From Paraburkholderia gardini (lineage in GTDB: Bacteria > Pseudomonadota > Gammaproteobacteria > Burkholderiales > Burkholderiaceae): 64,000 nt of DNA. Location of the stretch: positions 16,308-80,307 of the forward strand of contig NZ_CAJQYY010000030.1 in NCBI RefSeq assembly GCF_907164575.1, in the 5' to 3' direction. Shown one piece after another: positions 44,213 to 52,665 of the stretch (positions are counted from its first letter, which is position 1; every line of letters starts with the position of its first letter). The notes under the pieces were generated by a model that made no database searches, had not been told where the DNA came from, and saw only the letters and a program-made list of their open reading frames with translations. The translations under genes were made by a program, and so were the position numbers.

Positions 44213-45787
44213 TCAGGCAGCGGCAACTTGCCCGGCTTCATGCATGTCCACGCGGTGTCCGATCGCCGATGCCGCGACAAGCGCGTCCTGCGTCGCCCCG
44301 GCTGCATCGAATTCGGCCGTGATACGGCCGTTCGACATCACCAGAATGCGGTCGGACAGCGCCATCACCTCTTCGAGATCGGACGTGACGAACAGGATAC
44401 CGAGCCCTTTGACAGCGAGGTCCCGCATCACCTTGAAGATGTCCGCCTTCGCGCCTACGTCGATGCCGCGGCTCGGCTCGTCCATCAGCAATACCTTCGG
44501 CGCCGTCATCAATGCGCGCGCGATGATCACCTTTTGCTGGTTGCCGCCGGAGAGCGAACTGACAGGCAGGTACGCGTCGGCCACCTTGATCGCCAGGTCC
44601 CGGATAAAACGCGTAATGGCGTTTTGCTCGCGCTGGCGCAGGATATGAAAACCCCGCGCGAAACCGGCGAGGCTCGACAGCGTCATGTTGCTGCCGATCG
44701 ATAGAATCGGCAGCAACGCGTCGGCTTTACGGTCCTCGGGGATCAGCGCAAGACCGTCGGCCACGCGCTTTGCAATCGCCTTGCCGTTCAGCGGCTTGCC
44801 GTCGAGCACCACGTCGCCCGTGGCATGCGGATGGCAGCCGAGGACGCATTCGAACAGTTCGGAGCGCCCCGCTCCCATCAGCCCGTAGATGCCGACAATC
44901 TCGCCCGCGTGCAGCGACAGCGACACGTGGTCCACCAGCAGGCCCGTTCCCTTGCGCGGCAGCGACACATCGTGCACGGTCAACACCTCGCCGCCTCGCT
45001 CGTGTCCGATCGGGCGGGAAAAATCTTTCGTCTCACGCCCGACCATCTGCCGCACGATCCACGGCACATCCACCTGGTCCATCGGCTGATTGCCGGTGAT
45101 ACGGCCATCGCGCAGCACCGTGATGTAGTCGCCGATACGGATCAGCTCTTCGAGCCGATGCGAGATATAGACGATGGCAACGCCCTGTGACTTCAGATCC
45201 GCGATCACCTGAAACAGCACCTCGACCTCGGCCGCGCTCAGCGCGGAAGTCGGTTCGTCGAGGATCAGGATGCGCGCGTCATGAGCCAGCGCCTTGGCGA
45301 TTTCGACCAGTTGCTGCTGCCCGATGCGCAGGTCCTCAACCAGCGTATCCGGACTGACGTCGAGTTCGAGCCGCTTCAGCAACTCGCGCACTGTGCGACG
45401 TTGCGCGCCGGCGTCGATGTCGATGCGCCCGCGTGTGATTTCGTGCGCAATGAAGACGTTTTCGGCAATCGACAGATTCGGGAACAGGTTCAACTCCTGA
45501 AACACGATGCCGATGCCATGCCGCAACGCGTCGGAACTGCTTGTCAGTTCAATGGGCTCGCCATCGAGCAGCAACCGCCCAGAGCCGGGTTGCTCCGCGC
45601 CGGCGATGATTTTCATCAGCGTCGATTTTCCGGCGCCGTTTTCGCCCACCAGCACGTTGACAGCGCCGCGTCGTACATCGAAGTTCACGTCCTTCAACGC
45701 GACGGTGCCCGGGTACATCTTCGTCACGCCTTCGACCTGAAGGATGATGTCGTCCGTGGCGTCGCTTTTCGCGAGGATTGCGCTCAT
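44213..45787 (-). CDS. Sugar ABC transporter ATP-binding protein (RbsA-like, two domains)
   Basis: ATPase of 524 aa with two ABC domains. The first has canonical Walker A GENGAGKST and Walker B LILDEPTSAL but a reduced signature (LRIGQQQ). The second has a degenerate Walker A (GLMGAGRSE) and an intact signature, LSGGNQQK, as usual for RbsA/MglA proteins. Its start overlaps the DUF2291 stop by 4 bp. Part of the apiose importer. Confidence 0.9.
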   Translation of the reverse strand: MSAILAKSDATDDIILQVEGVTKMYPGTVALKDVNFDVRRGAVNVLVGENGAGKSTLMKIIAGAEQPGSGRLLLDGEPIELTSSSDALRHGIGIVFQELNLFPNLSIAENVFIAHEITRGRIDIDAGAQRRTVRELLKRLELDVSPDTLVEDLRIGQQQLVEIAKALAHDARILILDEPTSALSAAEVEVLFQVIADLKSQGVAIVYISHRLEELIRIGDYITVLRDGRITGNQPMDQVDVPWIVRQMVGRETKDFSRPIGHERGGEVLTVHDVSLPRKGTGLLVDHVSLSLHAGEIVGIYGLMGAGRSELFECVLGCHPHATGDVVLDGKPLNGKAIAKRVADGLALIPEDRKADALLPILSIGSNMTLSSLAGFARGFHILRQREQNAITRFIRDLAIKVADAYLPVSSLSGGNQQKVIIARALMTAPKVLLMDEPSRGIDVGAKADIFKVMRDLAVKGLGILFVTSDLEEVMALSDRILVMSNGRITAEFDAAGATQDALVAASAIGHRVDMHEAGQVAAA

Positions 45788-46440
45788 GGTTTGCTCCCGA
45801 GCGCGAGCGCTAGCGGAACCACTTCCGGCTGGTCACTGGAGCTGTCATAGGAGAAAGCGCCAGTCACCGTAATCGTCTGTCCGTTGAGCCTGTCGCGCGG
45901 TAACGGTTTCATCACACGCGCTACGGCATATGCGTTGAGTGCGGTCCCGAACCTGGCGTACTCGATCTGATTGCGGAAATCCGTGAACGAGAGGAAGTCG
46001 AGCGAATCGCGCAGGGTCGTGCCCAGCACAGTCGGGCCGATGTCGACGATGACGTCGGCCTTGCCATCGCCGTCGGTATCGACGCCGACGGTTCCCTGAC
46101 TCGAATTGGTGTCGACCGACACGATCGTACCGTGCACCTTCGTCGGGAAATTCCACGGGGCGCCGTCGTCCTTGCCGCGATAGCCGTACTTCCTGCCGGC
46201 CGCGTCGGGATCGGTTTTGATCGCGTCCAGCAGTACCCTGATATCGGTCGCGCGCTTCTCGACGTCGGGCACCACTTTCGTGCTCCACATCGAAGCGACC
46301 ATCGCGTTCGGATCATAGCCCGCCGACGCATAGGCATCGCGTGGACCTTTGGCCGTCTGGGGGTCGTTCTTGACGAGTTTGCAACCGGACAGCGCACAGT
46401 TCGCGACCAGCAGGACCGCCGCGCATACAGAAGCTCTCAT
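45784..46440 (-). CDS. DUF2291-family lipoprotein of the sugar importer operon
   Basis: Predicted lipoprotein of 218 aa. The lipobox LSGC puts the acylated Cys at residue 20 after a short hydrophobic signal. Downstream are GTIVSVDTNSSQGTVGVDTD and DGKADVIVDIGPTVLGTTLR, which look like a small beta-rich domain as in DUF2291. Such proteins recur beside RbsABC-type importers in proteobacteria without a known role. ATG at 46440 follows GCGAGGA. It lies between the binding protein and ATPase genes, so an accessory role in uptake is likely. Confidence 0.8.
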   Translation of the reverse strand: MRASVCAAVLLVANCALSGCKLVKNDPQTAKGPRDAYASAGYDPNAMVASMWSTKVVPDVEKRATDIRVLLDAIKTDPDAAGRKYGYRGKDDGAPWNFPTKVHGTIVSVDTNSSQGTVGVDTDGDGKADVIVDIGPTVLGTTLRDSLDFLSFTDFRNQIEYARFGTALNAYAVARVMKPLPRDRLNGQTITVTGAFSYDSSSDQPEVVPLALALGSKP

Positions 46441-46501
46441 GAATGTCCTCGCTCTACGCCGGATGAGAACCTGGAGGCGTTCCACCCCCAGGGGCCTGCC
46501 T

Positions 46502-47440
46502 TTAGCGCAGGGCAAACATGTCGAGCTTGCCGGCGTTCGCTTTGGTAATCAATGAGCAGTTGATCAACTGTTTTTCAGGCTTGCCGGTCGAACCGGTCTT
46601 CATATATTTGTCTGCCTGCTCTACAGCTTCTGTTGCAGCCAGCGCGGCCGGTTGCAGGACTGTCGCCCGAATGTCATTGCGCATGATTGCGTCGCGAACG
46701 TCATTGCTGCCGTCGAAGCCGACCACGATCACGTCGCTGCGTTTCGCGGCCTTCAGTGCAGCCGATACCCCCATGGCCATCGTATCGTTGCCCGCGATCA
46801 CGCCCTTGATATCCGGGTGGCTCTGCAGAATGGTCTCCATGACGCTAAACGCTTCCGTCTGGCTCCAGTTGGCCGATTGCCGCTCGACCATCTTCATGTT
46901 CGGGAACTGGTCGATCACATCGTGATAGCCCTTCGAACGGATACCCGCGTTGATATCGGCTTCGCGCCCAACGAGCTCGACGTAGTTACCTTTCTCGCCG
47001 AGCGCCTTGACGAATGCGCGGCCTCCAAGCTGCGCACCCTGATAGTTGTTCGATACGATCTGCGAAACGGCGATGCCTGTCGCGTTAATTTCGCGATCGA
47101 TCAGGAACGACGGAATGCCCGCCGCCTTCGCCTTGCGCACCGCTGCGATCGATGCTTCGGAGCCCGCGTTGTCGAGAATGATGGCCTTGGCGCCGCGCGC
47201 GATGGCGGTGTCGACCAGATTCGACTGCTTGTTCGCATCGTCGTCATGCACGAGGACGATCGTGTCGTAGCCAAGCGCTTTGGCGCGCGCATTCGCGGCA
47301 TCCGCTTCGGCCTTGAAGAACGGGTTGTCGTGCGAGGGCGTAATGATGGCGATCAGGCTGGCCGCTTCAGCAGCCCCCGCCGCGGTGAAAAGGGTAATCG
47401 TGGCTGCCGCCAGCGCGAGCCAGTGTTTTGAGGCCTTCAT
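46502..47440 (-). CDS. Sugar ABC transporter binding protein (RbsB-like), probable D-apiose binding
   Basis: Periplasmic binding protein of 312 aa. The signal peptide ends near residue 26 (AGAAEA). The mature sequence has the RbsB pattern: TPSHDNPFFKAEADAANARA, AIILDNAGSEAS, FLIDREINATG, VELVGREADINAGIRSKGYH and VIAGNDTMAMG. ATG at 47440 follows AGGAGA with 7-bp spacing. It is the first gene of the unit binding protein-DUF2291-ATPase-permease-apsD-apnL. D-apiose as ligand is inferred from those enzymes. Confidence 0.87.
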   Translation of the reverse strand: MKASKHWLALAAATITLFTAAGAAEAASLIAIITPSHDNPFFKAEADAANARAKALGYDTIVLVHDDDANKQSNLVDTAIARGAKAIILDNAGSEASIAAVRKAKAAGIPSFLIDREINATGIAVSQIVSNNYQGAQLGGRAFVKALGEKGNYVELVGREADINAGIRSKGYHDVIDQFPNMKMVERQSANWSQTEAFSVMETILQSHPDIKGVIAGNDTMAMGVSAALKAAKRSDVIVVGFDGSNDVRDAIMRNDIRATVLQPAALAATEAVEQADKYMKTGSTGKPEKQLINCSLITKANAGKLDMFALR

Positions 47441-47532
47441 CGTTTGTCTCCTGTGTAAACGTCTGTGCACTGCAAAACCAGTCGCTCTGGACAGGCGCGT
47501 TCTTCTTGTTATCGCACTCGTCACTTATGGCG

Positions 47533-47554
47533 TCATGATGTCATCATACCAGTT
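47533..47554. promoter_or_regulatory. GntR operator candidate C, apiose importer promoter
   Basis: On the - strand AACTGGTATGATGA (47554-47541) is identical to 14 bases of site B. The second arm is weaker (ATGA instead of ACCA). ATGATG-T-CATCAT (47535-47547) is a perfect 13-base palindrome inside it. It lies about 95-115 bp upstream of the importer operon start. Confidence 0.55.
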
Positions 47555-47611
47555 GCATTCGGACGTGGAAGGACGATTTGGCCAGGGTTTTCGCTAGCTC
47601 CAAGGCGGCCT

Positions 47612-47755
47612 GTGGATAGCGTTTTCAAGTATGAATTCGAGGAGCGCGGTTACAAGGCACCGCCGCCGGATCTGCAGATGTTGAAGATCGTATTTGGCGG
47701 GCCTGTATGCGTCCTGAAAGATCGGCCCGGTGACGGGGAAAGGACAGACTCGTAA
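47612..47755 (+). CDS. Possible small protein or gene remnant
   Basis: A 47-codon frame from a GTG (47612) reads DSVFKYEFEERGYKAPPPD and KIVFGGPVCVLKD, a balanced composition that looks more protein-like than usual random frames here. AAGGCGG lies just upstream. No family is recognised; it may be the end of a lost gene. The rest of 47441-47835 holds only regulatory sites. Confidence 0.25.
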   Translation: MDSVFKYEFEERGYKAPPPDLQMLKIVFGGPVCVLKDRPGDGERTDS

Positions 47756-47767
47756 CTATTTAGCGCA

Positions 47768-47788
47768 ATACATCACATTGTGATATAT
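47768..47788. promoter_or_regulatory. Palindrome upstream of the chloride channel gene
   Basis: ATCACA-T-TGTGAT (47772-47784) is perfect, and the wider 21-base region matches in 9 of 10 pairs. It is followed by an AT-rich stretch (ATATATAT) and lies about 50 bp before the ATG. Regulator unknown. Confidence 0.5.
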
Positions 47789-47835
47789 ATACGCCCCGGG
47801 CGTTATAGATCTTCGGCCGTCAAGCAAAGGGAACC

Positions 47836-49647
47836 ATGAGCGAACACAAGGGCGATTTCGCAACAGATGTCCGACTTCTGCGTATCAGTGCCATCGCGGC
47901 GGTTGGCGGAGCGTTGAGCGCCGTCGTCGCCGATTTTCTGCTGCACCTTATCCGCCTGTTCACGAATCTGTTCTTCTTCCACACGATATCCACGGCGAAT
48001 CATTCACCGTCGCAGAACACGCTTGGACTGTTCGTCGTGGCGGCTCCGGTGATTGGCGGCCTGCTGGTGGGGTTGATTGCCCGGTTCGGTTCGGAACAGA
48101 TTCGCGGCCATGGCATACCCGAGGCCATCGAAGCAATTCTGTTCGGAAAGAGCAAGATGTCGCCCAAAGTGGCGATCCTCAAGCCGCTCGCGTCGGCGAT
48201 CGCGATCGGCAGCGGCGGCCCCTTTGGCGCGGAAGGCCCGATCATCATGACAGGCGGAGCGATCGGTTCGCTCATTGCTCAATACTTCCATCTGTCGAGT
48301 GCCGAAAGGAAGACGCTGCTGGTTGCGGGCGCGGTCGCCGGCATGACCGCGGTGTTCGGCACGCCGGTTGCGGCCGTGCTGCTCGCCATCGAGCTTTTGC
48401 TATTCGAACTCCGGCCTCGCAGCCTCTTGCCGGTCGCCATCGCGTGTGCCGTGGCAGGCTTCACCCGGCCATTGCTGTTGGGAAGCGGACCTTTGTTTCC
48501 GCTGCATACGTTACCGCTCGGTCCGATCGGTCTCGTGTCGTCGGCCATTGCGGGATTGATCGCCGGTGCGCTGTCCTGGGGATTGTCCACGGTGCTCTAC
48601 AAGGTCGAGGATATGTTCGGCAGGCTGCCGATCCACTGGATGTGGTGGCCGGCATTGGGCGCAATCGCAGTCGGTATCGGCGGATACTGTCAGCCGCGCA
48701 CGCTCGGCGTCGGATACGACGTGATCGGAGACCTGCTGCAAAACCACCTTGCTGTGCAGGTCGTGATCGCGATCGTCCTGGTCAAGGCGATCATCTGGGT
48801 GATCGCGCTGGCCTCGGGCACATCGGGTGGCGTACTGGCTCCCTTGCTGATGATGGGCGCAGGCGTCGGCGCCGTTGCCGCCCCGTACATGCCCGGAGGC
48901 GAGCCCGCGGTCTGGCCGCTCATTTTCATGGCCGCGGCGCTCGGCGGCATGATGCGCGCGCCCGTGATGGCAGCAGTATTCGCATTCGAACTGACGGGCG
49001 ACGCAAATGCCCTGCTTCCCCTGCTGGCGGCCGCCGCGGTCGCCTATGGTTTTACGGTCCTTCTCATGCGCCGCTCAATTCTGACCGAAAAAATTGCCCG
49101 CCGCGGCTATCACATTTATCGCGAGTACAGCATCGATCCACTCGAGAGACATTATGTCGACGAGGTCATGACTCGCACCATCGAAACGATCGACGCGAAA
49201 ACGACGGTCGCCGAGGTGCTCCGGGACTATTTCGGGGCACAGCAGAAGTACCGCGCCTATCCGGTTGTCGACTCCGGAATCCTTGTGGGCATGGCAGACC
49301 GGACGCTGCTCGATCAGATTCCCCCGGAAAAAACCGATGCCCCGCTTGGCACGTTCCTCGTGCAAACGCGGCCCGAAATCGCGCTGCCGCGAGAGACTTG
49401 TAGAAGCGTGGCCGCTCGCCTCGCAATTACCGGACTCGATCGTGTTCCAGTGGTCGAAGACGAGAACACGTATCGTCTGCTCGGCATCGTATCGCGGCAC
49501 GACCTCGTCAAGCCTTCAATGTCGGTGTTCGCGGACGAGCATGAAGTCGAGCAATTCCGCCGCGTGTGGATTCCGCGTAGCACGCGCATGGCGCCGACCA
49601 ACAAGCGGGAAGATGTGCCAGGCAAGCACGCCGACGTGAGGCGATAA
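47836..49647 (+). CDS. ClC-family chloride channel/antiporter with CBS domains
   Basis: Membrane protein of 603 aa. The selectivity motifs are GHGIPEA (91-97), GPFGAEGP with the gating Glu133 (the common GREGP is GAEGP here), and SGGVLAPLLMMGAG near residue 330. The C-terminal ~160 residues carry two CBS domains (VDEVMTRTIETI and VPVVEDENTYRLLGIVSRHD), which usually bind adenine nucleotides. AAAGGGAACC precedes the ATG. The next gene starts 24 bp later, so the two probably form an operon. Chloride/proton exchange in acid or ion stress is the family role. Confidence 0.9.
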   Translation: MSEHKGDFATDVRLLRISAIAAVGGALSAVVADFLLHLIRLFTNLFFFHTISTANHSPSQNTLGLFVVAAPVIGGLLVGLIARFGSEQIRGHGIPEAIEAILFGKSKMSPKVAILKPLASAIAIGSGGPFGAEGPIIMTGGAIGSLIAQYFHLSSAERKTLLVAGAVAGMTAVFGTPVAAVLLAIELLLFELRPRSLLPVAIACAVAGFTRPLLLGSGPLFPLHTLPLGPIGLVSSAIAGLIAGALSWGLSTVLYKVEDMFGRLPIHWMWWPALGAIAVGIGGYCQPRTLGVGYDVIGDLLQNHLAVQVVIAIVLVKAIIWVIALASGTSGGVLAPLLMMGAGVGAVAAPYMPGGEPAVWPLIFMAAALGGMMRAPVMAAVFAFELTGDANALLPLLAAAAVAYGFTVLLMRRSILTEKIARRGYHIYREYSIDPLERHYVDEVMTRTIETIDAKTTVAEVLRDYFGAQQKYRAYPVVDSGILVGMADRTLLDQIPPEKTDAPLGTFLVQTRPEIALPRETCRSVAARLAITGLDRVPVVEDENTYRLLGIVSRHDLVKPSMSVFADEHEVEQFRRVWIPRSTRMAPTNKREDVPGKHADVRR

Positions 49648-49671
49648 AAAAACTGCACAACGGAGAGACAG

Positions 49672-50694
49672 ATGCCTCAGGACGGAAAAGTAACCCGGTG
49701 GCTCGGCGAGGTTCGCACGCGGATGGGCAAGTCCGCTCACACCACGCCATCGGAGAGACAGCCATACGATGTTGACAGGTCCACACACCGGAAACTTTCC
49801 GCCGTCCTGAAGTCGGCTGCAGCGAATGCGCTGCTGGAGCGCGACAGGCATCTGCGCGACGTGCCGCACGAATACCACTCAATGGGACTGGATCCGCGGA
49901 TGGTCTATTCGTGCGCCTGGTTCGAGAACGGCGACGAAGATCTCGCAACCGCGCAACTGAAAAAGATCGACCATGTCCTTGCGAAAATCGGTCTCAAACC
50001 GGGGCAAAGTCTGCTCGATGTCGATTGCGGGTGGGGAGCGTTGGTGATTCGCGCTGCCGCGAAGTTCGGAGCGCATTGCGTCGGCATTACACAGTCGAAG
50101 AATCAGTTCGACTGGGCCAACGAGTGCATCAAGGCAGCAGGTCTTGCCGACCGCGTCGAAATCCGTTTGCAAGCCTGGCCGGATGTCAAAGGCCGGTTCG
50201 ACCGGATCACGAGCCTCGGCATGTTCGAGTTCGACAATCGCGGCAATCTTTCGGAATACTTCTCAGTCTTGCAGGAACATCTCACAACGGATGGCGTGCT
50301 CGTCAGTCACGGAATCATGTCGGCGGGGCCGGGCAGCGGCGAGTTCGGCTTCGACGGTGGCGAGTTTTCCGGCCGATATGTGTTTCCAGACGACGAACTG
50401 CCCGATCTTGGCCATGCGTTGGCTGCAATGCGGGAAGGCGGACTGGAAGTGTCGGACATTCAGAACCTGCGTCGGCATTGTGTGAGGACGCTGCATTTGT
50501 GGGAAGAGAACTTCAGGGCGAAAGCGATGGCGCTGCGGCAACTCGTCGATGACCGGAGCTTTCAGACCTGGTGCGACTATCTGAGTGGCTGGGCCACGGC
50601 ATTCGAGCATGATGATGTGGCGATTTACGAAATTGTCGGGCACAAGGTGGGCACCCGCGCCAGTGCGCTACCGTGGCCCGGCGCGGCGGGTTGA
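49672..50694 (+). CDS. Divergent cyclopropane-fatty-acyl-phospholipid synthase-like methyltransferase
   Basis: SAM-dependent methyltransferase of 340 aa, shorter than typical CFA synthases (about 380-400). MVYSCAWFENGDEDLATAQ and HCVGITQSKNQFDWANE are clear family segments. Two key places differ: the SAM loop is LLDVDCGWG with Asp118 where Gly is normal, and the active-site GMFEHVG reads GMFEFDN with Phe187 in place of His. The N-terminal YDLGNDFY block is also degraded (YHSMGLDP). Altered substrate or loss of activity are both possible. Co-transcribed with the ClC gene. Confidence 0.8.
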   Translation: MPQDGKVTRWLGEVRTRMGKSAHTTPSERQPYDVDRSTHRKLSAVLKSAAANALLERDRHLRDVPHEYHSMGLDPRMVYSCAWFENGDEDLATAQLKKIDHVLAKIGLKPGQSLLDVDCGWGALVIRAAAKFGAHCVGITQSKNQFDWANECIKAAGLADRVEIRLQAWPDVKGRFDRITSLGMFEFDNRGNLSEYFSVLQEHLTTDGVLVSHGIMSAGPGSGEFGFDGGEFSGRYVFPDDELPDLGHALAAMREGGLEVSDIQNLRRHCVRTLHLWEENFRAKAMALRQLVDDRSFQTWCDYLSGWATAFEHDDVAIYEIVGHKVGTRASALPWPGAAG

Positions 50695-50732
50695 TCGCCT
50701 TTGGGCGTGTCTTGCGCGCCCCACTGGCCACA

Positions 50733-50900
50733 TCATCTGGTTCGATGCGGAACGTCGTCGGGGAAAGGATATGGTGCGTGCGGACCCGGCCATTCTGGCG
50801 CGGGCGGTCCGGTGAACGCGTCGCATCCCGCAAGGCTGGCCAGGAGCAGGCATGTGAGGAAACCGGCCCCAAGCCGCCACAACGTCTTTCGAGCGTCCAT
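50733..50900 (-). CDS. Small lipoprotein
   Basis: A 55-codon gene with an excellent ribosome-binding site (AGGAGGGG, 5 bp before ATG). The product has a charged start, a hydrophobic core LGAGFLTCLLLASLAGC with lipobox LAGC (Cys26), and a short Pro-rich mature part (TGPPAPEWPGPHAPYPFPDD). Small Pro-rich lipoproteins of this kind are common and mostly uncharacterised. It is convergent with the methyltransferase gene. Confidence 0.7.
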   Translation of the reverse strand: MDARKTLWRLGAGFLTCLLLASLAGCDAFTGPPAPEWPGPHAPYPFPDDVPHRTR

Positions 50901-51012
50901 CTCGCCCCTCCTGGCACACCCACGCTGCGCTACTGATTGGACCGGCAGTCGGGGCACAGGTTGCGCTGCAATAGCCCTGGCCGCCGCATGGGTCCCGATG
51001 TGTTCGATCACG

Positions 51013-52638
51013 TCATGCCCGGACGGTCGATAGTTCTGACGCCACCCAGTCCTGCCTGTGGGGTTCCTCGCTCTGCGGCTGGCGAGATTCCTGCAGTCGG
51101 AACACGGCAACCGCATCGTCAAGGGCGCCCGCCTGATCTTCGAGCGACGCGGCCGCTGCCGCGGCCTGCTCAACCAGCGCGGCATTCTGCTGGGTCGCAT
51201 TATCCATCTGCGTGACCGCGCGGTTGATCTGCTCGATACCTCGCGACTGTTCTTCAGAAGCCACGCTGATTTCGCTCACGATACGGGTTACGTTGCGTGC
51301 AGCGCTGACGATTTCCGCCATGGTGGCGCCGGCGCGGGTCGCGAGTTCGGCTCCGTTCTGAACCTTTGCGACCGACCCATTGATCAGCTCCCTGATCTCT
51401 TTCGCCGCTGCCGCCGAGCGTTGCGCCAGTGCACGTACTTCGCCTGCGACCACCGCGAATCCACGCCCTTCGTCACCCGCACGCGCAGCTTCGACGGCGG
51501 CATTCAGCGCGAGTATGTTGGTCTGGAATGCGATACCCTCGATGGCGCCAATAATGTCGACGATCCTGCTCGACCCCGACGACATGTCCGCGATCACGTC
51601 GATGACCTGCTCGACAACGCCGCCGCCGCGCGCCGCGATCTCCGACGCGTTTTCGGCGAGCGCGCTGGCCTGCCGTGCGTTGTCGGCATTCTGCCTGACC
51701 GTCGAGGTCAACTCTTCCATGCTCGATGCAGTCTCCTGCAGCGTCGCCGCCTGCTGCTCGGTGCGCGTCGACAGATCGACGTTGCCGCTTGCGATCTCAC
51801 GCGCGCCATGTCCGATTGCCGCTGTCCCGTGACGAACCTGACTGACCGCGGCAACGAGGCTCTCCTGCATGCGGGCAAGCGCAGCCATCAGGCGGCCCAT
51901 TTCGTTGACGCGCGCGCTGGCGATGTGCCCGGTGAGATCGCCGGCGGCGATCCGTTCGAAGTGCTGGATCGCGGCGTTGATCGGCCGCACGATCGACGCT
52001 GCCACCATGAAGCGCGCGAACAGACCCAGTGCGATCGCGACAAGCCCGATGGCTCCAAACACCCAGCACAGCAGATGAAAATGCGCCTGGGCCAGATTGA
52101 AACGAGCCCCCTGTTGCTGCAGCTGGGCATTCTCCAACGCACGCTGGGCACTTTTATAGTCGCTGAACACCGCCTCAGGGGCCTGACGCTCCGTGGTCCG
52201 GAACGTAATGAAATCGTTCTGATCGAGTGCCGCGACTTCGGGGGCCAGCACCTGTTTCATCAACTGCTCACGCCTGGCGCGTAGCGCGTCAGCCAGACCC
52301 TTCTCCACATCGTCCGACGGCGGCTGCGACAGGTAGGCCGCCAGTTCACGATCACTGTCCGCCAGCCCGGTGTGTACGCGGGCGAGCACCGCCTCGGTGG
52401 GTTTTCCCTGCGCGATGAGCGTTTCGTAGGCGCCGAGATCAACCCGCACCTGCAAAATTGCTTCGCCGCTCGCGGCGAGGTGGCGCAAGGCGACCGTCTC
52501 TTCGGTGTACATCTTTTCGAGCGCCGCGTTGGCCGCCTTGAGGCCCGCGACAGAGGTGGCGATCACGAACACCAGTGCGGCCGTATAGCCGGCGATCGTC
52601 ACTGTCAGGGCGACGCGGATAGAGGTATTTCTGAACAT
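51013..52638 (-). CDS. Methyl-accepting chemotaxis protein
   Basis: Chemoreceptor of 541 aa. An N-terminal membrane segment, a four-helix-bundle-type periplasmic domain of about 150 residues (LASGEAILQVRVDLGAYETL), a second membrane segment near residue 190, HAMP, and a signalling domain with the conserved tip EGIAFQTNILALNAAVEAAR. The C-terminus (ELSTVRA) lacks the NWETF-type pentapeptide that binds CheR. ATG at 52638 is preferred because GAGGA is properly spaced; the ATG at 52647 follows it too closely. Its ligand is unknown. Confidence 0.9.
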   Translation of the reverse strand: MFRNTSIRVALTVTIAGYTAALVFVIATSVAGLKAANAALEKMYTEETVALRHLAASGEAILQVRVDLGAYETLIAQGKPTEAVLARVHTGLADSDRELAAYLSQPPSDDVEKGLADALRARREQLMKQVLAPEVAALDQNDFITFRTTERQAPEAVFSDYKSAQRALENAQLQQQGARFNLAQAHFHLLCWVFGAIGLVAIALGLFARFMVAASIVRPINAAIQHFERIAAGDLTGHIASARVNEMGRLMAALARMQESLVAAVSQVRHGTAAIGHGAREIASGNVDLSTRTEQQAATLQETASSMEELTSTVRQNADNARQASALAENASEIAARGGGVVEQVIDVIADMSSGSSRIVDIIGAIEGIAFQTNILALNAAVEAARAGDEGRGFAVVAGEVRALAQRSAAAAKEIRELINGSVAKVQNGAELATRAGATMAEIVSAARNVTRIVSEISVASEEQSRGIEQINRAVTQMDNATQQNAALVEQAAAAAASLEDQAGALDDAVAVFRLQESRQPQSEEPHRQDWVASELSTVRA

Positions 52639-52665
52639 GGTAGTCATCCTCGACTCGCGAAACAG

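Noticed and set aside
46470..46492. Hairpin CCTGG/CCAGG between the apiose binding protein and DUF2291 genes
   Set aside because: Only 5 paired bases, no T-run and a long loop; too weak to call.
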